A stretch of DNA of 6,885 nt from Anaerolineales bacterium (lineage in GTDB: Bacteria; Chloroflexota; Anaerolineae; Anaerolineales; E44-bin32): the NCBI GenBank assembly GCA_011772595.1, contig WVZH01000209.1, positions 21,673 through 28,557 on the forward strand, in the 5' to 3' direction. Under the pieces are notes generated by a model. That model ran no database searches, was not told the origin of the DNA, and saw nothing but the letters and a program-made list of their open reading frames with translations. Below are positions 1 to 5,110 of the stretch, one piece after another. The first letter of the stretch is position 1, and each line of letters begins with the position of its first letter. Position numbers and translations under genes: made by a program.

Positions 1-552
1 CATGCGGATACGCGTAGGCTGTCGCGCTTTGTCGAGACCATCCTCAACCTTTCGGCTTTGGAGGCCGGTCGCTTCCAACTCGAGCTTGTCCCGCTGCCGC
101 TTGATACGATCGCTCAGAGCGTCTGCTCTCGGTTTTTGGAAAAGGCTCAATTAGAACGGTTGAAGCTCAGCTCTAACGAGGTCCTTCCCAATGTGATTGC
201 CGATGAACAAGCCCTGGCGAGTGTCTATTTCCACATTTTAGATAATGCATTGAAGTACGCTTCAGAAGGGGAAGTCATGTTGGAAGCATGGGAGCAAGGA
301 TCAGAGGTGTATGTTGCCGTCGACGATGACGGTCCTGGCATCCCAGCAGAAGAACGTGAACGTATTTTCGAGATGTTCCATCGATTAGACGCCAGCGATT
401 CGAGGGAGGTGTACGGCTATGGTTTGGGCCTTCCTATGGTGCGACGGCTTCTGGAAGCCATGGGAGGAGGGATAAAAGTGGAGGGGAGTCGTAGGGGTGG
501 CGCGCGTTTTATTTTCTGGTTGCCGCGTGCTGGCGAGTCACATATAGAATAG
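1..552 (+). CDS. Sensor histidine kinase, C-terminal part (5' end outside window)
   Basis: The frame is open from base 1 to the TAG at 550-552, giving 183 visible residues; the true start and the sensor region lie upstream. The first residues (RRLSRFVETILNLSALEAGR, residues 5-24) are the second helix of a HisKA dimerisation domain, so the phosphoacceptor His is just off the left edge. The HATPase_c ATP-binding domain follows: N-box around N82 (LDNALKYA), G1 box DDGPGIP with the conserved Asp at D109, F-box IFEMFHR (F123, F126) and G2 box GYGLGL (139-144). All ATP-binding motifs are intact and the protein ends normally about 40 residues after the G2 box. By family knowledge it autophosphorylates on His and passes the phosphate to a response regulator. 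The regulator at 740-1423, on the same strand after a small ORF, is the obvious partner (inference from position). The input signal cannot be judged because the sensor part is missing. Confidence 0.95.
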   Translation, partial: HADTRRLSRFVETILNLSALEAGRFQLELVPLPLDTIAQSVCSRFLEKAQLERLKLSSNEVLPNVIADEQALASVYFHILDNALKYASEGEVMLEAWEQGSEVYVAVDDDGPGIPAEERERIFEMFHRLDASDSREVYGYGLGLPMVRRLLEAMGGGIKVEGSRRGGARFIFWLPRAGESHIE

Positions 553-557
553 TTCCG

Positions 558-725
558 ATGAGCTTATGTGCGAATTGCAGTTCCTTTTCCCGTTGCACAT
601 CCTTGGTGGAGTATCCCGGCGCGGTTTACAGGACTACCGTGTGGGAAGGATCCCTTCCGGACAACCCGCTTGCAGCAATCTGCCGAGTAGTGAAGAATGT
701 GTCAACTTATGAATCGCGATTATGA
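558..725 (+). CDS. Small Cys-containing hypothetical protein between kinase and regulator
   Basis: This is a 55-codon ATG ORF that starts 5 nt after the kinase stop and ends with TGA at 723-725. The stop overlaps an in-frame ATG of the response regulator (ATGA at 722-725). The predicted protein begins MSLCANCSSFSRC and carries four cysteines (C4, C7, C13, C42), the first three spaced CxxCx5C, which could bind a metal or act in redox sensing. It has no TM segment or signal peptide. I do not recognise the family. For it: it fills the whole gap between two co-oriented genes and has tight coupled junctions at both ends. Against it: no Shine-Dalgarno precedes the ATG, so translation would depend on reinitiation after the kinase stop. 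An open stretch this long is not very rare by chance (roughly 7% for 54 codons at even base composition). If real, it is probably co-translated with the two-component pair and may modulate it, which is inference only. Confidence 0.45.
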   Translation: MSLCANCSSFSRCTSLVEYPGAVYRTTVWEGSLPDNPLAAICRVVKNVSTYESRL

Positions 726-728
726 CTT

Positions 729-734
729 GGAGGG
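729..734 (+). promoter_or_regulatory. Ribosome binding site that decides the regulator start
   Basis: GGAGGG at 729-734 is a strong Shine-Dalgarno, with 5 nt between it and the GTG at 740. It lies downstream of the alternative ATG at 722, which has no such site in front of it. This favours GTG 740 as the main start of the response regulator. Confidence 0.7.
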
Positions 735-739
735 AATTC

Positions 740-1423
740 GTGTCTGCCAAAATCTTGGTGGTGGATGACGATAGGACGTTGCTTCGTTTTCTTGAAGAAT
801 ATCTAGTGCGCGAGCGATACAAGGTCGTAACCGCCGATCGCGGCTCGAAGGCCATGCGCGCCTTTTACGAGCAACAACCCGATTTGGTGGTATTGGACGT
901 GATGATGCCAGGTATGGACGGATGGGAAGTCTGTGCTCGGATTCGTGAGCTGGCCGACACACCCATTATCCTGCTGACGGCGAAGACTTCCGAAGCGGAT
1001 AAGCTGCGCGGCTTTCGTCTGGGGATCGATGATTACATCACCAAGCCATTCAGTCTGCCCGAATTGGAAGCGCGAGTGCATGCCGTTCTCGCGCGCACGG
1101 TCTCCTCGCGTCCTGACGAACCTGCCCTCTTCAAGGCGGGTCCGTTGATCGTGGATATGCGTAAGCGCGAGGCCATGTTGAAAGAAGTTAAGTTGGATCT
1201 GACGCCGACAGAATTTCGGCTCCTAGCAGCGCTGGGGAAGCGTGTGGGGGAGGCGGTTTCCAAGAACACGTTGATAAGTGATGTTTGGGGTCCAAGTCGG
1301 CAGGGTGGGGGGAGCGCCCTTCGTCGTTACATTTCCTTGCTGCGCGAGAAAATCGAGAACGACCCCAGCAACCCAACACAACTCGTAACTGTTAGGGGGT
1401 TCGGATATCGCCTCGAACGCTAA
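740..1423 (+). CDS. OmpR/PhoB-family response regulator (REC + winged helix)
   Basis: From GTG 740 the protein has 227 residues, normal for the OmpR/PhoB family. The receiver domain spans about residues 3-117. It has the acidic pocket D9-D11 (VVDDD), phosphoacceptor D53 (VVLDVMMPG), T80 (ILLTAK) and K102 (ITKPF), so it should be phosphorylatable. The winged-helix DNA-binding domain covers about 130-226, with the typical LTPTEFRLL entry (154-162), the recognition helix region near RRYISLLREKIE and the closing RGFGYRL wing. It should act as a cytoplasmic transcription factor controlled by phosphorylation, most likely by the kinase ending at 552. An in-frame ATG at 722 would add MTWREF and overlaps the stop of the small upstream ORF. 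I chose GTG 740 because the Shine-Dalgarno sits just before it and because REC domains usually begin a few residues before the first beta strand (AKILVVDDD). Target genes cannot be inferred from the window. Confidence 0.96.
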   Translation: MSAKILVVDDDRTLLRFLEEYLVRERYKVVTADRGSKAMRAFYEQQPDLVVLDVMMPGMDGWEVCARIRELADTPIILLTAKTSEADKLRGFRLGIDDYITKPFSLPELEARVHAVLARTVSSRPDEPALFKAGPLIVDMRKREAMLKEVKLDLTPTEFRLLAALGKRVGEAVSKNTLISDVWGPSRQGGGSALRRYISLLREKIENDPSNPTQLVTVRGFGYRLER

Positions 1424-1562
1424 TCCTCGTGAATCCGACTCCTCTTTCCAACGGGCTGTCGGTATAGATCTTTCCAACACGGCTGCACAACTCGAGATTT
1501 CTACCTGAAAGAGCGCAATGCAATGCGCCCCAGTGTGTAATCATCTCTTTCCTGTCGATATA

Positions 1563-1574
1563 GGGCGACCCACC
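1563..1574. repeat. Half copy of GGGCGACC hairpin repeat
   Basis: GGGCGACCCACC is identical to the left arm and loop start of the full hairpin at 1651-1671. Here the right arm (GGTCGCCC) is absent, and the 52-bp palindromic repeat starts 3 nt later. It looks like a truncated copy, possibly damaged when the second repeat arrived (inference). Confidence 0.5.
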
Positions 1575-1577
1575 GGC

Positions 1578-1629
1578 TCTCAACAGTCCCTTCTCCCTTG
1601 AGGGAGAGGGGTAGGGTGAGGGTGAAATC
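1578..1629. repeat. 52-bp palindromic intergenic repeat, copy 1
   Basis: The unit runs from TCTCAACA to GGTGAAATC and matches copy 2 (1699-1750) at 48 of 52 positions by eye. Its core is an inverted repeat with arms at 1588-1598 and 1601-1611, pairing over 11 bp with one G.T wobble around a TG centre (CTCCCT-TG-AGGGAG). It is followed by GGGTGAGGGTGAAATC. Repeats of this style (CTCCCTTGAGGGAG plus GGTGAGGGTG) are widespread intergenic elements, usually regarded as REP/MITE-like. No transposase is present here. Confidence 0.85.
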
Positions 1630-1650
1630 TCCCTTGAAGATTTTCCATTG

Positions 1651-1671
1651 GGGCGACCCACCAGGTCGCCC
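1651..1671. repeat. GGGCGACC/GGTCGCCC hairpin repeat
   Basis: Perfect 8-bp inverted repeat: left arm GGGCGACC (1651-1658), loop CACCA (1659-1663), right arm GGTCGCCC (1664-1671). Hairpins of this kind recur between genes in Chloroflexota genomes (recollection, not a search). The sequence after the right arm is TTACAG rather than a T-run, so it is not called as a terminator. Confidence 0.7.
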
Positions 1672-1698
1672 TTACAGATTCGAAAAATGATTGGAGGG

Positions 1699-1750
1699 TC
1701 TCAACAATTCCCTCTCCCTTGAGGGAGCGGGGTAGGGTGAGGGTGAAATC
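1699..1750. repeat. 52-bp palindromic intergenic repeat, copy 2
   Basis: Same orientation as copy 1, 121 bp downstream, differing at unit positions 9, 11, 14 and 30. The central CTCCCT-TG-AGGGAG stem (1714-1719 / 1722-1727) is unchanged. The A-to-C change at 1728 breaks one outer pair that copy 1 keeps, and three C-G pairs continue outside it. Conservation extends well beyond the palindrome on both sides, which defines the unit edges. Confidence 0.85.
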
Positions 1751-1851
1751 GAACATGAAAATCTGCCCAAAACCCAGCCGCTCAGGTCACCCCAAAGCCC
1801 CTATGACCGCGGTACTCGAAACCCAGTCGCTGTTGTAGGTAGATTGCAAGG

Positions 1852-1878
1852 TTGATTGTTGGGCTTCTCAGCTATGAT
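1852..1878 (+). promoter_or_regulatory. Weak candidate promoter for the GGDEF gene
   Basis: TTGATT (1852-1857) and TATGAT (1873-1878, five of six matches to the sigma-70 -10 consensus) lie about 70 nt before the ATG at 1948. The 15-nt spacing is shorter than the usual 16-18 and there is no extended -10. A promoter is expected somewhere here given the 524-nt spacer, but this exact placement is tentative. Confidence 0.25.
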
Positions 1879-1947
1879 GAAATCGGATGACTGTACCTGG
1901 AGAAGGGATTCTCTGGCACAGGTTTATTACATATTTGTGAGGAGTTT

Positions 1948-2895
1948 ATGTTAGCGCGCGTCATGACAAGACCAGAAGAAAGCATTGAGAAGACGGCGAC
2001 AATAGGCCGGGTTTTGATCGCCGATGACGATCCCGACTTCCGGAAGATTCTGGTTCGCAGAACCAAGCAAATCGGCTTGGAAGTCGTGGAAGTGGAAGAC
2101 GGTCAGAAAGCCGTTGAAGCCCTGAAGAAGGAATCTTTCGATCTCATTCTGGTGGATCTATACATGCCGAAGTATACCGGTCTGGAAGTCTTTCAAGTCG
2201 CTCATGAGATCGATCCTGATATCGAGGCGATCATTTTAACGGGCAGTGCTACGCTCGAAACCGCTGTAGAAGCACTTCGCATAGGCGTATACGACTATTT
2301 AACCAAGCCGCTCGAATCACTTGCGGCCCTTGAGCTAGCGGTCAACCGTGCGCTTGCGCACCGTCATTTAAAGATGGAAAACGCCAGGTTATTTAAAGAA
2401 GTGCAACGCCTTGCTGTCACCGATCAACTGACCGGTCTTTTCAACCGCCACAAAATGGACGAGGTACTTGCTTTCGAGGTCGAACGCGCGCACCGGTACG
2501 ATCGGCCGCTCTCCCTGATTATGATCGACTTGGATGGTTTGAAGCGCGTTAACGACACCCATGGTCATTCAGCAGGGGATGAGGTTTTGAAATTGGTCGC
2601 GAATGGGATTCGCAATGAAATTCGCACCGTCGATTTACCGACGCGTTTTGGGGGCGATGAATTCGTGGTCGTGCTGCCAGAAGCCAACTTGGAAGCAGCT
2701 ACACAAGTCGCCAAGCGGATTTGCGCATTGATCACCAACACCAAATTTATGGGTGAGTTAATCTCGATCAGTGCGGGTGTGGCGCAATGGACTCCCAGAT
2801 ATCCGACCGTAGAAGGCTTCCTGGCGGCGGCCGATCAGGCGATGTACGAGGCTAAACGGGCGGGTGGAAGGCGGATTTTTGTACTCAAGAATTAG
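1948..2895 (+). CDS. Receiver-GGDEF response regulator (diguanylate cyclase)
   Basis: 315 residues; ATG 1948 follows GTGAGGAG (1937-1944), slightly close but good; ATG 1963 would be too far. Residues 20-138 are a receiver domain with D26-D28, phosphoacceptor D70 (ILVDLYMP), T98 and K120 (LTKP). A helical linker (about 138-157) joins it to a GGDEF domain that starts at TDQLTGLFNR (158-167). Catalytic features are intact: D194 and N202 in IDLDGLKRVND, D211 in HSAGD, and GGDEF at 235-239. The RxxD allosteric site (R226, D229) sits exactly five residues before GGDEF, so product inhibition by c-di-GMP is expected. By family knowledge the enzyme joins two GTP into c-di-GMP, with phosphorylation of the receiver promoting an active dimer. 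The layout is PleD/WspR-like but with one receiver. The kinase at 3033-5003, 137 nt downstream and lacking a receiver, is the likely partner (inference). Confidence 0.96.
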   Translation: MLARVMTRPEESIEKTATIGRVLIADDDPDFRKILVRRTKQIGLEVVEVEDGQKAVEALKKESFDLILVDLYMPKYTGLEVFQVAHEIDPDIEAIILTGSATLETAVEALRIGVYDYLTKPLESLAALELAVNRALAHRHLKMENARLFKEVQRLAVTDQLTGLFNRHKMDEVLAFEVERAHRYDRPLSLIMIDLDGLKRVNDTHGHSAGDEVLKLVANGIRNEIRTVDLPTRFGGDEFVVVLPEANLEAATQVAKRICALITNTKFMGELISISAGVAQWTPRYPTVEGFLAAADQAMYEAKRAGGRRIFVLKN

Positions 2896-2945
2896 AAGTC
2901 GTTGTGTCTACAAGGGGTAGGTACCGAACATGATTGTAAAAGGTT

Positions 2946-2986
2946 CATGTAATAGCGCTTACATGCGCAGTCGGCGCTCATGTAAG
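2946..2986. promoter_or_regulatory. Three CATGTAA half-sites in alternating orientation (operator or RNA switch candidate)
   Basis: CATGTAA at 2946-2952 pairs perfectly with TTACATG at 2959-2965 across a 6-nt gap. A third copy, CATGTAA at 2979-2985, forms a second palindrome with the same middle arm (CTTACATG / CATGTAAG, 8 bp, 13-nt gap). The two direct copies start 33 bp apart, about three helical turns. This suits cooperative binding of a dimeric regulator, or two mutually exclusive RNA hairpins in the leader of the downstream kinase gene. It is not followed by a T-run. I do not recognise the motif as the box of a known regulator. Confidence 0.45.
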
Positions 2987-3032
2987 TGCAATACGTCTGA
3001 ATTAACTGGGTTCAATTAGAGGGGAGGCTAAG

Positions 3033-5003
3033 ATGGAAGCAATGCGTGAAAAGATCATCAAACAGCCTGTAGAAGAGTTGGAGCAACGTTTGGCGGGGCG
3101 GTTGAACGCCCAGATGCTCCTACGCTTCATCTCGAGCTTGCGGGCTAAGCTAATCGTGCCGTATGTCCTGTTGACGCTGGTTATTGCCATGGTTGGTGTT
3201 TATGTGGTCACCCGGCTGGTGACGTCCTCTATACGCGAGCGTTTCGTCAACCAGCTTTTCGAGGCCAGCCGTGTGGCATCCGACGGCTTGGTGCGAAGGG
3301 AGCGAGTCCACCTGGTTGATCTGCGCCTGATGGCCTTCACAGATGGTGTCCCGCAAGCCGTTGAGAGTCTCGATGTTGATAGCCTGAAAGCGATGCTCTT
3401 GCCACTGGCGATGAACAACAAGACCGAAGCCGTAACGATCATCAACCTCGAGGGTAAGGAGATTCTCACCCTTGCCGTTGACCCATCCACCGGACTCTAC
3501 CTCGAATCTCACGGGGGCGATTTCTCCGGCTTTAGTATGGTTACCAAAGTCCTTGAGGGCAAGGCAGACGAGCTGGGCGACAAGTTCGCAGATATTCTAA
3601 GGACTACGTATGGAGCGTACCTCTTCACCAGTGCGCCCATCCGCACGAGTTCTGGGGACCTGGTCGGTGCTGTGCTCATCGGAACACGGATGGAAACACT
3701 TTTAGGTGAACTGAAGAATCAAGCCCTTGCTGACATGGTCTTGCTAGACAACTCGGGGAAATTGGTGGCGACCACCCTCGTGATGCCCGAGGAGGGTCCT
3801 GAGGTGCTCGAGGAAGATCCGAGCATTCTCGAAGGTGCCGAGGGCACGGAAACGATCGATCTCAAATTGTACGGCCGCGATTATCAGGCCGCCGTTGCCC
3901 CGTTAATCATCCGGCAACAAGAGATGGGCATCCTCAAAGTCGTACTGCCGAGTAATTACATCGTCTCGACGATCGCCACCAGCCGTAACGTATTTAGTCT
4001 GATCTTTTCCTTAGGCACGGTGGCGACCATCATCATCGGATATCTGCTTGCCCAGAGCATCGCCAAGCCGATCCTGCGTCTACGCAACATCTCACAAGCC
4101 GTTGCCGCCGGTGATCTCGAGCAGACCACAGGATTGAGGGGCAGCGACGAAATCGGAGAGCTGGCGAGCGCCTTCGATACCATGACGGGTCGCTTGCGTG
4201 AACGTACGGCTGAGGCTGCTAGGCTTTACGCCGAAACTGTCAGGAGAAATGAGGAGTTGGCAGACGCCAACGCTCGTTTACAAAGCGCCCAGGCTCAATT
4301 GGTTCAATCGGAAAAGCTGGCTTCTGTAGGTCAATTGACCGCCGGCATTGTCCACGACGTAAAGAATCCATTGGCCGTGATCAAGGGGTTGGCAGAAGAA
4401 CTGCATGAGGAATTGGGTCTCGATCGAACCACAAAAAATCAGTTGAAGACGATCCGTGACAGCGCCTCTCAGGCAAGCACCATCGTCGGGGATTTGCTCA
4501 AGTTCGCGCGGCAATCTACACCTGAATTGTCACGTCGTGACATCCGTGAAACCATCGAGAGTTCCCTGCGGCTGACGGAGTACCTCACACGCAAGGGCGG
4601 TGTCGATGTCATGCTCGATATGCCGAAAGAAAACGTCATAGTGACCTACGATGCCACACAGATCGAACAGGTGCTCATCAATCTGATCACCAACGCTGTC
4701 CAAGCCATGCCCAATGGAGGCACGTTGCGAGTCAATCTCGGCAAAGCCGAAAAGGCCGTCGCTATCGCGGTGATGGATACGGGCATGGGCATTCCCAGGG
4801 AAAATCTTTCCAGAATATTCGACCCCTTTTTCACGACCAAAGATGAGAGCGAAGGCACGGGCCTGGGTCTCTCGGTGAGTTACGGTATCGTCTCCAGACA
4901 TGGTGGGCGTATCGAAGTTGAGAGTAAAGTCGGTCGGGGCACAACGTTCACGGTCCTGCTCCCGGTTGTGCCAACGGTTAGTGAAGGCGAAAGAACGGGA
5001 TGA
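3033..5003 (+). CDS. Membrane sensor histidine kinase (periplasmic Cache-like sensor, HAMP, HisKA, HATPase)
   Basis: 656 residues; ATG 3033 follows GGGGAGG (3021-3027) with a 5-nt gap. After a 36-residue cytoplasmic helix-rich leader comes TM1 (about 40-60), an extracytoplasmic region of about 255 residues, and TM2 (about 320-342). The sensor region looks Cache-like, with GAYLFTSAPIRTSSGDLVGA (194-213) typical of such domains; this is by eye and less certain than the kinase core. HAMP follows (about 340-392, including SIAKPILRL), then a coiled coil (about 392-427). HisKA has the EKLASVGQLTAGIVHDVKNPL stretch with phosphoacceptor H441. The ATPase part has N554 in the N-box, DTGMGI (582-587), FDPFFTTK (596-603) and GTGLGL (608-613). 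All catalytic motifs are intact. It should phosphorylate a separate regulator in response to an extracellular ligand, most likely the receiver-GGDEF protein just upstream. The Asp-Val-Lys after the His differs from the more usual HE-R-NP, but such variants occur in NtrB/ZraS-type kinases. Confidence 0.95.
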   Translation: MEAMREKIIKQPVEELEQRLAGRLNAQMLLRFISSLRAKLIVPYVLLTLVIAMVGVYVVTRLVTSSIRERFVNQLFEASRVASDGLVRRERVHLVDLRLMAFTDGVPQAVESLDVDSLKAMLLPLAMNNKTEAVTIINLEGKEILTLAVDPSTGLYLESHGGDFSGFSMVTKVLEGKADELGDKFADILRTTYGAYLFTSAPIRTSSGDLVGAVLIGTRMETLLGELKNQALADMVLLDNSGKLVATTLVMPEEGPEVLEEDPSILEGAEGTETIDLKLYGRDYQAAVAPLIIRQQEMGILKVVLPSNYIVSTIATSRNVFSLIFSLGTVATIIIGYLLAQSIAKPILRLRNISQAVAAGDLEQTTGLRGSDEIGELASAFDTMTGRLRERTAEAARLYAETVRRNEELADANARLQSAQAQLVQSEKLASVGQLTAGIVHDVKNPLAVIKGLAEELHEELGLDRTTKNQLKTIRDSASQASTIVGDLLKFARQSTPELSRRDIRETIESSLRLTEYLTRKGGVDVMLDMPKENVIVTYDATQIEQVLINLITNAVQAMPNGGTLRVNLGKAEKAVAIAVMDTGMGIPRENLSRIFDPFFTTKDESEGTGLGLSVSYGIVSRHGGRIEVESKVGRGTTFTVLLPVVPTVSEGERTG

Positions 5004-5033
5004 GCATGGAAGGTGTGTAACCAAGGCTCATCC
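4998..5033 (+). promoter_or_regulatory. Hairpin across the kinase stop codon
   Basis: GGATGAGC (4998-5005), which contains the TGA stop, is a perfect inverted match to GCTCATCC (5026-5033) with a 20-nt loop. The loop itself holds TGG/CCA (5007-5009 / 5021-5023). No T-run follows, so it is not a standard intrinsic terminator. It could stabilise the 3' end of the mRNA or be chance. Confidence 0.3.
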
Positions 5034-5110
5034 GTCGGTGATCCTCAAGCCGGCTGGAGGAGGGATCATTAGCTGAGGGGTGGCTAGCCGTGACGGATTG
5101 AGGCGTGGGT

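Larger units (their letters stand above)
1424..1947. other. Repeat-bearing intergenic region, no gene
   Basis: These 524 nt separate the response regulator from the GGDEF gene and hold no convincing gene. The longest + strand candidate after the repeats, a 27-codon ORF from the ATG at about 1755, has no Shine-Dalgarno. The region contains two 52-bp palindromic repeats (1578-1629 and 1699-1750), a hairpin repeat at 1651-1671 and its half copy at 1563-1574. There is also a 10-bp direct repeat TCTTTCCAAC at 1443-1452 and 1469-1478. No stem followed by a T-run is present, so no intrinsic terminator is called for the regulator gene. The long spacer suggests the following gene has its own promoter. 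Confidence 0.8.

Noticed and set aside
644..658. GGAAGG-ATC-CCTTCC hairpin as a terminator
   Set aside because: The stem is only 6 bp with a 3-nt loop, no T-run follows, and it lies inside the candidate small ORF between co-oriented genes.
1443..1478. 10-bp direct repeat TCTTTCCAAC, 26 bp apart, as a regulator site
   Set aside because: It sits just after the regulator stop rather than before a promoter and has no inverted symmetry; it may be chance or a small duplication.
1392..1661. Minus-strand 89-codon ORF containing SPSPYPSPSRE
   Set aside because: This peptide is the translation of the 52-bp palindromic intergenic repeat and runs into the antisense of the regulator gene; it is a common false ORF.
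1578..1750. Repeated palindromes as a CRISPR array
   Set aside because: There are only two copies, spaced 121 bp with another repeat between them, and no cas genes. Dispersed intergenic repeats explain them better.
4530..5024. Minus-strand 164-codon ORF
   Set aside because: It lies wholly opposite the kinase's conserved HisKA/HATPase region and shows no recognisable domain; a shadow frame.
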